This document shows positions 32,498 to 43,529 of a stretch of DNA of 64,000 bases, in pieces. Origin of the DNA: Batkoa obscura (lineage: Eukaryota > Entomophthoromycota > Entomophthoromycetes > Entomophthorales > Batkoaceae); NCBI GenBank assembly GCA_030770535.1, contig JASVEC010000055.1, forward strand, positions 62,001 through 126,000, given 5' to 3'. Each line of letters begins with the position of its first letter. Positions within the stretch are counted from its first letter, which is position 1. A model generated the notes under the pieces. The model was not told the DNA's origin. It made no database searches and saw nothing but the letters and a program-made list of their open reading frames with translations. A program made the translations under genes and the position numbers.

Positions 32498-34066
32498 ATG
32501 ATTAAAGGATTAAAAGTTATTCAAACCCAAAACTCAAAATTATTATTTAATAATATAAAACTACTTTCCACTTGGGCTAATGTACCACAAGGTAATGTTG
32601 TTCGTTATATTTTATGATTTTTCTAACTTTATTTCAGGTCCACCTGATGCCATTTTGGGTATCACTGAAGCATTCAAAAAGGATAGTGATCCTCGTAAAA
32701 TGAACTTAGGTGTTGGTGCTTATCGTGATGATCAAGGCAAACCATTCGTATTAGAATGTGTTAAAAAGGTAATATAACTCTGTTTAGTTATTTTGAAAAT
32801 ATAATAATTTTTATTCAAAAGGCTGAAAATATCCTTTTAAATAAAGATTTAGACAAAGAATACCTTGGTATCTTAGGTTTAGCCGATTTCTTAAAAGCTT
32901 CTAAGGTCTTAGCTTTTGGTAAAGATAGTGAACCTTTATCTCAAGATTTAGTAAGTCTTTTTATTATCCTAATTACTATTATTTATATGAATATTTAAGA
33001 TCTCTTCTACCCAAACAATTTCTGGTACTGGTGCTTTAAGAATTGGGGCTGCTTTCTTATCTCGTTTTTACCCAAATGCCAAAAAAGTATACTTACCAAC
33101 TCCAAGTTGGGGTAATCACAATCCTATCTTTAAGGATTCTGGTGTTGAAGTTGCTTCTTATCGCTATTTCGATAAAAAAACTAATGGTTTAGATTTCCAT
33201 GGGATGTTAGAAGATATTAAAGTAAGTTTAAAAGTAAATAATAATTATTTTTACTAAATTATTTTCAATAGTCTATCCCAGATAATTCTATCGTGTTGTT
33301 ACATGCTTGTGCTCACAACCCAACTGGTGTTGATCCTACTGCAGAACAATGGAAAGAAATCTCCTCTGTAATGAAATCTAAAAATCATTTTGCTTTCTTT
33401 GATATGGCTTATCAAGGCTTTGCTTCTGGTGATATTTCTAAAGATGCTTATGCTTTACGTTATTTCGTTGAACAAGGCCATCCAGTTGCATTATGTCAAT
33501 CTTTTGCTAAGAATATGGGTCTTTATGGGGAACGTATTGGTGCTTTCTCTTTAGTTTGCAAAAATAAGCAAGAGAAGGATGCCGTTGATTCTCAATTAAA
33601 AATTTTAGTTCGCCCTCTTTACTCCAACCCTCCAATTCATGGTGCCCGTATTGTAAGCACTGTTTTAAATGACCAAGCCCTCTATCAACAATGGTAATTT
33701 ACTGTTTATTCATTATATATATTTATTTAATCATAATTTTAGGTTAGGAGAAGTTAAATCTATGGCTGATCGTATTATCTCTATGCGTACCCAACTCAAG
33801 GGGCATTTAGAACAATTAGGATCTCAAAAACAATGGGAACACATTACTAATCAAATCGGTATGTTCTGCTTCTCTGGTTTAACTCCTGAACAAGTAATTG
33901 TCATTTTTTTGTTTAAAAAATATATATTAAATGACTTTTTTAGGTTGAAAAATTAAAGAATGAGCATCATATCTACCTTACTAAGGATGGTCGTATTTCC
34001 ATGGCCGGTATCTCATCCAACAATGTCGAATATTTAGCTGAATCTATTCATCACGTCACTAAATAA
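32498..34066 (+). CDS. Aspartate aminotransferase, mitochondrial type
   Basis: PLP enzyme interconverting aspartate/2-oxoglutarate and oxaloacetate/glutamate; part of the malate-aspartate shuttle. Seven exons: 32498..32591, 32638..32768, 32822..32950, 33000..33221, 33272..33693, 33743..33893, 33944..34066, giving 423 residues. The basic, acid-free N-terminus ([14 protein letters not shown]) fits a mitochondrial presequence. Family features: [64 protein letters not shown], the PLP lysine in [15 protein letters not shown], and [15 protein letters not shown]; ends with [19 protein letters not shown]. All intron joins restore the motifs. I infer the mitochondrial isoform from the presequence and length. 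Confidence 0.95.
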
Positions 34067-34206
34067 TTTAAATTTAAAATTTCAAAATAAAATTTTTGTA
34101 GTATTTTATAAAATATCCTAGTGATTTATACATAGTTATTTATTTAATTCATTATAATCAATATGAATTGTTTTTGATAGGAATAAATAGCACGCTTTTA
34201 TGAGTA

Positions 34207-35113
34207 TTAATTCAATAAGGTTGGATCATCAGACATAGGTGGCATCAATGCAGGCTTCAAAGTTGGAGATATGTTCCTAGAAAGTGAAGAAGTTGGCAAA
34301 GCAGAAGTACAATTAGGACAGCGAGAAGCTTTAGAATTAATAGTTGAGAAACAAAAAGGGCATTCTCTTTGTTTCAATTTCTTAGTACTTTCTTCCTCTT
34401 TAAGTTTTCGGAGTCGACGGAAAAACAATATAGTACGAAATACTAAAACTTAAAAATACTTGATATTATCGAAACATATATTTACCTCTAACAAAGCCTA
34501 TTAAAGTTATACCCAGGAATACAAAGTTGACTATTTTCTATAAAGAAACTTTAAAACTAATAGATAATTACTTGCATATTTTTTACTTGAATAAATTTCC
34601 CATAATGAAATATATGGGCCCCATCGGCAATAGCTTGCTTTGCACTGCGATAGTTGGTGTTAAAAGACTTGCCCTTCTTTAATACCACAAAATAGTTAGT
34701 TGCATTTGGTCTACCTATAAAAAAATTAGATTGATAATGAATTGAAAATTAACATTACCAATTAGAGTAGTAAAAAGGGGGACAATAATATCTTGCACAA
34801 AGGAATTAGCAATTTCAGTAAAAGCTTGTCCAGTCACCATAATAACTGAGGAATCAAAAATTTCAGCATCTTCCAAATAATCTTTAAATTCGTCCCAAAA
34901 ATTAGAAATTGAATTCACTCCTGCTTTAATCTCATCTTTAAAATGTTGAATTTCAGTCTGATGCTCTTCTGGATTATTGATATTATCTTCCTCTCCAGGT
35001 AATTTTTCACTTAAACTAGCACTGGATCGTACTTGTTTTAAAGAAGTAACTTTTGGGTGAGTCAATGTTGCCTTTTCTTCAATCTCTTTATTTTTAGCAA
35101 TTTCTTCTGACAT
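34207..35113 (-). CDS. MscL-type large-conductance mechanosensitive channel homologue with C-terminal zinc ribbon
   Basis: Exons 35113..34759, 34714..34587, 34537..34486 and 34442..34207 join in frame to 256 residues. An acidic cytosolic N-terminus of about 75 residues precedes FWDEFKDYLEDAEIFDSSVIMVTGQAFTE plus IANSFVQDIIVPLFTTLIG. This corresponds to the MscL amphipathic helix and pore helix TM1. A short extracytosolic loop follows (FNTNYRSAKQAI), then YGKFIQKIVNFVFLGITLIGFV for TM2 and a basic RRLRKLKEEE segment. Last comes CPFCFSTINSKASRCPNC, a four-cysteine zinc-ribbon-like motif. MscL opens under membrane tension to release osmolytes. Usual bacterial length is about 136 residues; the N-terminal extension and ribbon are extra. 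Membrane location and tension gating are inferred from the family. Confidence 0.85.
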
Positions 35114-35636
35114 TTGGAATTGAACTTAATTACTAATTCATTTCAATTGCTTTGTCTTTAATTTGTACCTAATACAACTTTTAAGTTTAATTGTGCAGTT
35201 TCTAGTGGTTCATTTTAATATAAAGTTAAATATCAATCTCTAAAGGATATACTTAAATAGAAATGTTAATTATAAGGTAAACGCTAGATAGAGCATAATT
35301 GAACTTTAACATCTGTAGGTGAAATTAAACGTCATCTAATAATTAAAAGGGGACCTCAGATATCCAATCAATCTAAGATTATCTCAAGCATACAACTAGT
35401 TGAAAAACTACTGATGCGAAAAATAATTTTTATGGAAAATTTTCACTAATAGGTGGGAAATCCAACTATACTCTTTTAATTTCGAGTAAAGTTAAATTTA
35501 CGAAAATATCACAAATATATTATTAAAAATAAATAAGATCCTTATAAGAGCGGGTGGATTATTCCGAAGACAAAATTTTATTGTAAAAATAAAATTCAAT
35601 ATTGAATATTAAATATTATACCTTTAAAGACATATT
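35114..35636. other. Intergenic, nothing recognised
   Basis: Short gap between the MscL-like gene and the first DUF962 gene; no repeat or ORF of note. Confidence 0.6.
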
Positions 35637-36227
35637 TTATTGTTTATTGCTTTTTATTTGCTCTGCTTTAAAACTCCCGATCTCTAATGAAATTAAAGAC
35701 ATAACCTTAGGTTTATATGAAGGATTGTAACCTAATTGAAATAATATTTCCAAGAAGACAAATAATGGGGCTAAAGATACGGCTTGGAAGAAACCGTCTA
35801 TTAATGCTGGTGATCTCTTTTCAATGAAAAAGTGAGAAGCAAATTGAGCTAACCAACTAATAATAAACAATAAAAGCTCAAAACTTAGACTAGATTTAGG
35901 ATTCGCTTGGTTATATTTTATAACACTCCAGTTCACGAATACTAAAATTGGCGTAATTAATACCCCAGCAGTAAATTCTGACTTGATATAGTAAGTCACA
36001 TAAGTTAAAGTTAATAACATTGATAGATCAATATTATATACTTGATTAAATAGGTGGATACTAAATACATCACCTACTTGAGACAATAAACCTAATGTTG
36101 TCCAAGCAATCAAAGGCACAAAGATACAATGTATGACTACATTACCAGGTGTATTGTGATATGCACCATAAAAAACTAACTGTTTTTCGAAATAAGAGAG
36201 TTGATCTTTGGAATACTTTTTTAACAT
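35637..36227 (-). CDS. DUF962/Mpo1-like membrane protein, paralogue 1
   Basis: A single exon encodes 196 residues. The N-terminal YGAYHNTPGNVVIHCIFVPLIAWTT is the Mpo1 signature with conserved histidines (Y-H-N then IH near a membrane helix). The C-terminal half has ISWLAQFASHFFIEKRSPALIDG with two more histidine-containing or conserved positions and ends PLFVFLEILFQLGYNP. Four to five hydrophobic helices are visible. Yeast Mpo1 is an Fe(II)-dependent dioxygenase in the ER that removes one carbon from 2-hydroxy fatty acids in phytosphingosine breakdown. The close relative 560 bp downstream on the same strand shows a tandem duplication. Role in this organism is inferred from Mpo1. Confidence 0.88.
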   Translation of the reverse strand: MLKKYSKDQLSYFEKQLVFYGAYHNTPGNVVIHCIFVPLIAWTTLGLLSQVGDVFSIHLFNQVYNIDLSMLLTLTYVTYYIKSEFTAGVLITPILVFVNWSVIKYNQANPKSSLSFELLLFIISWLAQFASHFFIEKRSPALIDGFFQAVSLAPLFVFLEILFQLGYNPSYKPKVMSLISLEIGSFKAEQIKSNKQ

Positions 36228-36783
36228 GATATTATATTTTGAAGAAAATAAAGATTAAATTGATTTTTTTATCTATTTATAATTTTCTAAGTTGATGAAT
36301 TGTAGCTGCTTTCCTTTTTTAGAGTATGATTTTATGATGGCTTATGTTTTGATATTGGGATTTAATATATTTACACTATAGTAATACATACCATAACTAG
36401 CGCTATGACTAAAAAAATGAGTGGAATCTAAATTGCAATAATATTATAGAGAATAGATTATTATATCGTTTATATTATGTCACATTCTTTTCCATTTTTA
36501 TTAATTCGTTTTTGATTTAAATAAAATTTACTCACATTACTTAATCATTCTATGAGCATATATTATTAAGATCAATAGAATTATAAATAATTGTATAATC
36601 AAGATGTATTAATATGTAAGTATGAAATAGAAGTGAACCATATCATATAACAACACAAAATATTTAAAAATTTCTAGTTAAAATTGTTAATTTAAAATAA
36701 AGATGAAATTACCTCACATGTGAATTAAATTAAATTAAACAATGAATATCATTACTAATTCAAAAGTTGAAGCTTGGGGGATT
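36228..36783. other. Intergenic, nothing recognised
   Basis: Gap between the two intact DUF962 paralogues; promoter of paralogue 1 is presumably here. Confidence 0.55.
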
Positions 36784-37365
36784 TTATTTAGAATAAATAG
36801 CAGCCTTTTCTTGTTTATACTCAAATACCTCTTTAGAAATTATGTCCATCGTATAGTCTTTGTAAGAAGGGTTATAGCCTAGGTAAAATAAAATTTCTAA
36901 AAACACAAATAGTGGAGCCAAAGATAGTGCTTGAAAAAGACCATCTAAAAGGGCTGGTGCCCTTTTTTCAAAGTAATAATGTGAAGCGAATTGGGCTACC
37001 CAACTAACAATAAATAGCCCGATTTCTACTTTAAGTGAAAGTACAGGATAGTTTCTATTGAACTGGACTGCACTCCAATTAAAAAATAGCAAGATTGGTG
37101 TAATGAGTAACCCTGCAACAAATTCTAGTTTTAAATAGTAAGCAATATAAAAAAGAGCTGTTAGTAAAGACAAATTGATGTCTATTTGGGTATTGAATAT
37201 TTTAGTTTCATATATATTTCCAATTTTCTCAAACAAACCTAAGCTAGTCCAAAGAATCAGTGGCACAAAGATGACATGGGTCAGTATATTCCATTTATCA
37301 TGATGAAATGAGCCATAAAATATGTATTGCTTTTCAAAATAAGTCAGTTTATTATTTGATTTCAT
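36784..37365 (-). CDS. DUF962/Mpo1-like membrane protein, paralogue 2
   Basis: A single exon encodes 193 residues. It aligns end to end with paralogue 1: YGSFHHDKWNILTHVIFVPLILWTSLG, LLITPILLFFNWSAVQFN, VSWVAQFASHYYFEKRAPALLDG and PLFVFLEILFYLGYNPSYK. The conserved histidines of the Mpo1 fold are all kept. Since both copies keep open frames and catalytic positions, both are probably active, perhaps on different chain lengths. A third, dead copy lies at 38762-39340, and sequence upstream of this gene (37700-37990) is also duplicated upstream of the dead copy. Confidence 0.88.
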   Translation of the reverse strand: MKSNNKLTYFEKQYIFYGSFHHDKWNILTHVIFVPLILWTSLGLFEKIGNIYETKIFNTQIDINLSLLTALFYIAYYLKLEFVAGLLITPILLFFNWSAVQFNRNYPVLSLKVEIGLFIVSWVAQFASHYYFEKRAPALLDGLFQALSLAPLFVFLEILFYLGYNPSYKDYTMDIISKEVFEYKQEKAAIYSK

Positions 37366-38516
37366 TTTCTAAAATTTAAAATAAAAATTTACATATTTAT
37401 ATGTTTTCAGAAGTATGCGCTTTATTCACCCTTAGACTTTGTTTCAGAATCAAAGTCTATAAGTAGTTCTTTATCCTTTGAAATTAGTTACAATATGAGT
37501 TAATCATTTCATGTTATTAGTATGGTGATAAATATTATAAACGCTGTATAACCAATTATTAAAATTACATATTTTACCTAATATGTTAAAAGTATATTCT
37601 TATGTTTACATCTTGAAAACCAAATAGGGGTAAGTATTATAAGCTATATAGTCACAAAAATGTTATTAATAAAATTAATGCTTTTAATTTGATATTTTAG
37701 AAAAAAGGAGATCTAAGAATGACCAAATAAAACCTTACGATAATTTTTTATATAACATTCTTCAACCATCCTTTGCTGTAGACTTTATTTAAAGGATTTG
37801 TTTATGGATCATCACTTTATTCTCCCACCTTGTCGTATTATTTCTATTCTCTACCGCCTAAGAAAATCTCAAACTTTTGCTGGAAGGTTCAAAAAAACAT
37901 TTGATATAACTTAATACTTGAAAAAGTATACGTTATAACGATATTAGGATCTGAATACCAAACAGTGCCTTACATAAAACATAATTTATTATACAAAAAT
38001 TGTGTAACTTTTAATTATTATAGTTATTTAAGTTATATACATATAGCCATTTTTTTATTTGAACTAAGATATACAGTATAAAGATATAATTTTCCAAATG
38101 TTGAAGTTTGTCACACATAGAATGTTTATATATTATATTATACATTTAACTAAATAAAGCAAAGTATAAGTACTGATGGAGTGCCAAAAGTTAATGGCTT
38201 TTAAGAATATTTGAAATAATTTATTATACTTTCTGAGTAACTCTGTTAATAAACATTAAGTATCAAATATATAGTTCATGAATAATTAACCAAAGAAGAT
38301 CTAATAAAGTTTGACAATAAATTATACGGCTTTAAAGTCACCATTATGTCATTAAAATAAACTACTGTAACAAATTAATTTATAGCTAGGGCTAAACTTT
38401 TTTCTCATTAACTTATTGCAAAAAAGATAATTGCGCATAAATGCTAAAAAATAGAGGGCTATTTTTTTCCAAAGGAGTTAAATTTATAGTTGTTTTAAAC
38501 TACTTAGAATATATAT

Positions 38517-38612
38517 GAGGATGTATCTTTTCATTTAAGAATTTTGGTAGCAATCTTTCCACTCAAACAGGGCTTAAAAATGGAAAAATTAATGAAGACA
38601 AAAAAACATCGT
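38517..38612 (+). mobile_element. MITE copy
   Basis: GAGGATGTATCTTTTCATTT left end after ATATAT; AATCTTTCCACTCAAACAGG; right end AAAACATC then GTGATATAT. Confidence 0.8.
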
Positions 38613-38667
38613 GATATATATGTAATAAGAAGTTAATTTCCTAACTGTTTTTTTAACTTTTCATATA

Positions 38668-38700
38668 GGGACGTATTTTTTTATTTAAGAACTAAACTTA
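38668..38700 (+). mobile_element. MITE end fragment
   Basis: GGGACGTATTTTTTTATTTA followed by AGAAC only; the rest is missing. Confidence 0.5.
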
Positions 38701-38761
38701 TTAAACAATATCATTATCATCAGTAATTAAAACAAAAACGGGAGCTTCGGGGAAATTTGTT

Positions 38762-39340
38762 TACAATTAATAGTAGTCCTTGCTCTTTTTAAAATCAATT
38801 ATTTCTTTAGAAACTTCATCCATGGTATAATGTTTATAAGAAGGATTATAACCAAAGTAAAGCATGACTTTTGGTATAAATAATGGTGCTACAGAAAATA
38901 ATTGAAAAGCTTGTCTATAAAGGTTGGTGATCTTTTCTCAAAGTAATGATGTAAAATAAATTGATCTATATAATTTTACGGATATAGTTAAAGTCTAATT
39001 TAAAAGAAAATACTAGATAACTTTTGTTGAACTGGCCTGCACTGAAGTAAAAAATACTAGGGTTGGGATGATAAATAACTTGGTAATAAATCTTAACTTT
39101 AGATAATATACTATATAAAAAAGAATACTTAGTAAAAACAAATTGACATCTATTTGAATATTAAATACCCTAGTTTGAAACATATTCCCTATTTTTCGAT
39201 ATAAACTATAGCTAGACTAAAGGGTGAGGGAACAGAGACGATATAAGTTAATATGTTCTGTTTACCATGATAAATTAAGCCATAAAATATACATTGCTTC
39301 TCAAAATAAGCTAATTTACTGTTATTTGATTTTACCTTTC
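38762..39340 (-). pseudogene. Decayed third DUF962/Mpo1-like copy
   Basis: Minus-strand sequence aligns along its whole length with the gene at 36784-37365, from the C-terminal IISKE and GYNPSYK region at the left to the N-terminal FEKQ and IFYG region at the right (AAGAAGGATTATAACC and GGTTGGTGATCTTTTCTC are shared runs). Several stops and small indels break it, and start context is lost. It is a dead host gene copy from the same tandem duplication. Confidence 0.85.
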
Positions 39341-39370
39341 GAGGTTAAAATATTTTTTTATTTTTATATA

Positions 39371-39451
39371 CTTTATTACTTTTCACGCTTTTTAAGCGCT
39401 ATTTGAATGGGAAGGTTGTTAGTAAAATTCTTGAACAAAAAACAAATCCTC
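39371..39451 (-). mobile_element. MITE copy lacking one end
   Basis: TTACTTTTCACGCTTTTTAA, then GCGCTATTTGAATGG and AGGTTGTTAGTAAAATTCTT, ending AATCCTC before ATATCC. The left GGGGATG end is missing. Confidence 0.75.
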
Positions 39452-41324
39452 ATATCCTTAAGGTAATATTTAAAAAAATCAATAAAAACAAAGATTGTAT
39501 ATCATACTACTACAAAGGTAATAATATAAATATAACTTCTTTATTTGAAGGATTTTAAGAAACCAAATTATAAAAAATAAAACACAACCCCTGTAATTTT
39601 ATGATCGTCATGCTCGATATTACACTTTCTGCTATTTCCTTTTTATAAACCTGCTTTATGAGCTGTTCATTTGTTTCCTCTGTTTTACTGTATCGTCATT
39701 AAATTTTGTAATCATTAAAAATCCGATTTAAAATTTTTTCCTCAAGTCAAAGTGTGATCAATATAAAGACCCAAAGATTCAAAAAACTATTTAATATAAC
39801 AATATGAAAGTTTAAGTATTCAATATAGTAATATTGAGGTTTAAATATTAAGCAAAACCTTAACATAAAATAAACATTGACATACGAAAGCTTCAATATT
39901 ATTGATTGCAGTTATAATTTTACTTATATATTATAAAACTAGTACAGTTTTTTTCAAAAAGAATGATCTAAATATCAGAGTTCTATAGCATATAACTTAA
40001 CCACATATCAGATAGGGCATCTGATAGCATAAAGCAGAGCACTAATACTGATAAACTATCTGAGCTTCATACTCCTTAAGATCTCCAGTAGCTTATAATA
40101 ATTTACTTGTATTTTATTTAAATAGTGGCATTATCTAAGTATAACTTTGTCAATGGGCTTCATGTATCAAAGGGGTATTCCAAGAATAAGCGACAAATTA
40201 AAAATGGTCAGTAAAATTTGATATAAAAAAACTACAAACCATTGAGCTATTGTTATTTTATTAAAAATCACTATAACATATAAGGTATGGAAATAGTTTG
40301 AGCATTATAACTATTGCTAATTATACAGTCATACTTGCAATCAATGATGACCAGAAGCTTGATCTTTAGATCACTGTTTTCAAATTAAAAAATGTTATAT
40401 TTAGTTGGTACCTTCTTTATTTAATTAGTCTTTTAATAAAATCATGTTGATTTAAACCCGAGAAGATATACCTTTTATCAAATTTCGTTATATATTTTTT
40501 AATTATTCAATTATCTTTGGGTCAGCCCTATAATACTTGGCTAACATCAAGCTGTCTGCCCAAAATATGAAGTAACAACATAATCCTCCTTCTTTGATTT
40601 ATAAATTTGAAGTTAAAGTACCACTATACTACTAAACTATTCCATTTCTAGAATAGCATTTGTGATTTATAAAACTGTTTATTTTAGCTTATTTATGTCT
40701 TAGATTATCCTGATTTTTTAAAATATTATTGGCAGCTTAATATATTTCGTATTAAGTTTTGCCTTGTGTATATAAATTAGAATTTTAGCATGTATATTAC
40801 TATTGTAACAAGGGTATTTAAAATCTGCTTAGCTTTTACAGTAGCCATTGTAATACTTTTAACAACAGTGATCCTATATATTTTTATTGATAATTTAAAT
40901 GTTCGATATAAAACCTTTGAAAATATTAATAAAATTATCAAATGTTATTGCCATCAATATCTTACTATTCAATAATCTGAGGTTATTAGTTCAGTGAATT
41001 ATATATATGTAAATATATCATCATTTAAATACTATTTATCCTATAGTATATATCTAGTTATACAATCAGTAAAATAATAATATTGAAAAAGCACAGGAAA
41101 ATAGTAGATTTACAACACTTTTCTTAGAATATTTGGGTTTAGACAAAAAAATATTTTTATGAATTATGTACTTTTGAAGCCATATATCTAAAAGCATATT
41201 AGTCTATAATTAAGGAGTGTATTTGATAGCATCATTTTTAATAAAAATTGTATATGATTGTAACTTATTTTTCTATATAGTTTTATACATTTTAATAGTT
41301 AATTTTTTTTTAAATTTTATATAT

Positions 41325-41422
41325 GGAAATGTTTTTCTGACTTCGTTACTTTTTACGTTTTTTAAGCACCATTTAAGCGGAAATTTTGTTAGTAAAATTC
41401 TTAAACACAAAAATACATCCAC
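41325..41422 (-). mobile_element. MITE copy
   Basis: GGAAATGTTTTTCTGACTTC to ATACATCCAC, flanked by ATAT on both sides; GAAATTTTGTTAGTAAAATT core. Confidence 0.8.
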
Positions 41423-41740
41423 ATATTATAGTTTCCAGAGTTTTAATTTCCAACAATTTTTTCTATTTGAAGATATTTTTAATTTGAATTGAAAATTTTT
41501 TCAATTCATAAGAATAGAAATTCCGTTTGAAAAAATTTTCAAGTAAATTTTAAAATCCCTTTTTCGTTTCTATTAATAATCCCTTTGGGATTGAATTTTT
41601 CAAATCTCGACTCTAATTGGCTCCATTGATTTCAATTTCATTCACAGTTTTTTTACAAAATTGTAATAGCCAATCACAATACATTTACTTTTCAAAAAAG
41701 TATATAAATCAAAATTCTAATAACTGTATTTCTCTTAACA

Positions 41741-42613
41741 ATGTCTAGGAGCTCAGAGTCGCAATTACTTTATTTAATGAATTCGGTTGCGCTAGAGTAT
41801 CCTAAGATTAATGGTAAAGATTTATATTAATCTTTGTAGCTCATTTACTACTGTTATTTATGATTTCAATGTCGTTTATACTTGAATCTGACTACTACAT
41901 TTTTGATTTAACTTATTAATAAATTACAAATTCATTAACCATCTTTGCTTTAACTTTCTATTAATATTACCCTTGCCATTTTAACAATTCTAAAATTATT
42001 GAATTTCTTAATAGCATCTGCTCATTTTATATTAACATTAAAATTTGTTAAAAAAGTGATGTTTAATTACTCGATTTGTATGATTTTTTATCAAGAGCAG
42101 TTAGTACTATATTTCATTTGTTATTAAAGCGTTTTGGCTCAGAGTCACTTTGTTTATCCTATAAATTCATTTCAATCACCTAGTTATCTATAATAGTCTT
42201 AATGAGCTTTATTCTACTTCTATTTCAATAACAATTTATTGGATCTCATTAGCTGCTATATAGTTACAGCTTATTGTTTTTAATAGCCACACAGTAACTT
42301 ACTCTACCACCTTGTACACTCGTTTTCGATGTATGTTTAATAAATCGTTATCAACGTACAGGAACACCTTATTTCAGTATTTAATAGCTTTTCTATTTTT
42401 CGAATAAAAAATGGACAAAAAATGAAACCAGAAGTTATGTTTTCATTAACTTTATTTGCTGGTACTTCAGTATACTTAATAAGGGGCATTTTTATAAATT
42501 TCAGCACAATAATAAAATCTAAAATATTGGAGCCATACTATATTTTCAAACTGCTTGAAAGCGATATGTGCCCAGATACTTTATTAAAAATAAATTATGA
42601 TCTAATGGAGTAA
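41741..42613 (+). pseudogene. Possible relict (or unresolved) gene for a polytopic membrane protein
   Basis: TATATAAAT at about 41700 precedes an ATG at 41741 that begins MSRSSESQLLYLMNS; a GTAAAG donor and a TTTGTAG acceptor could join it to HLLLLFMISMSFILES. Further on are hydrophobic open stretches around 41960-42125 (ILTILKLLNFLIASAHF) and an ATG-led ORF at 42422-42613 (MFSLTLFAGTSVYLIRGIF). The pattern of short hydrophobic pieces recalls a multi-exon seven-helix receptor, but I could not connect them into one frame. It may be decayed or too diverged. Confidence 0.3.
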
Positions 42614-43529
42614 GAGATAATGATATCAAAAAAATTGAAGTGCTTTTTATGGCTATTTAATATACTATAAGGTATAATTCATTCATTGTTGCATCATAGT
42701 ATACAATTCAAATTAACAAACTCGAGTATTATAAGGCTGCTATATGGATCCTGGAGCTTAAATTTATCAACTTGTCAAAAGAAATCTGGATACATTTTCG
42801 CTTTAATCATAACTCCCCTCTATTAACCTTTCATTTGTATTATTTTGTTAATAAGCCACTTGTGAATTTATTGCTATTTTAAGAATTTAATGAAGTTTAT
42901 TTGATGTAATATTGCTTCATTTCAAAAAAATAACCAAAGTAAAAAATAGCAATGTATTAGATATATTCTTTATAAAATAAACTCCATTTTTTAATATATT
43001 ATATATCTTACTACTAACTTTATTTAAATTGACCCCTTGAAATTTTAAAATCTAGATCGAAAATTAACTTGAAGTCACGCAAACTTACAACTAACAATGA
43101 GGGGAAGACTTAGAATCTCAAAAAAAAACAATGGTAATGTTTTTTTCTTACAGTTTTCTGTTCATTATTAAGCTAAAAACCTAAAACTACTAATAAAATT
43201 CAAAAAAAGTATAATTCTTTCAACATAATTTTTAGATTGAAATTTATTTGAACGGTAAGCTGAAGATTTACTTAATATGTAAATTTAGTACTAAAATAAC
43301 CATGGTATAATAATTCATGGAACTTAGGCAACTTGAGTGTAGCAGATAAAACCGATCTAACCAATTAAGTTTGATCTGACTAGGGGTGAATAACAAGTTT
43401 AATTGGTTGATAGAGTTTATTCATTTTAATGGCTTTTATTTATTTTTAGACTAAAGGGTATTTTAATTAAAGTTAATATTCATTAGACCATTTTTTTCAT
43501 TACATTTTTTTATCAACTCCTTCAATAAA
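42614..43529. other. Intergenic, nothing recognised
   Basis: Upstream region of the kinase gene; no repeat or ORF of note. Confidence 0.55.

Larger units (their letters stand above)
37366..38761. other. Intergenic, including a duplicated upstream segment
   Basis: About 37860-37990 resembles 39740-39860 (shared runs such as GGTTCAAAAAAACATTTGATA and ACATAAAA). Contains one MITE at 38517 and an end fragment at 38668-38700. No gene seen. Confidence 0.5.
39341..41740. other. Gene-free stretch with two MITE copies
   Basis: Holds the flank duplicated from the DUF962 neighbourhood (about 39590-39870) and MITEs at 39371 and 41325. A 61-codon ORF at 40790-40975 has one hydrophobic helix and a TATA-like TATATAAAT shortly before it. 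I cannot support it as a gene. Confidence 0.45.

Noticed and set aside
39224-39406. 60-codon ORF on the plus strand
   Set aside because: Antisense to the decayed DUF962 copy and runs into a MITE fragment.
40790-40975. 61-codon ORF with one hydrophobic helix
   Set aside because: Has a TATA-like upstream sequence but no recognisable family; AT-rich DNA often gives such ORFs.
41217-41492. 91-codon ORF
   Set aside because: Overlaps the MITE copy at 41325-41422 and is composed of its translation plus AT-rich flank.
41470-41560. Short palindromes such as GAATTGAAAATTTTTTCAATTC-like sequence
   Set aside because: Length and AT content make chance hairpins common here; no repeat elsewhere in the window.
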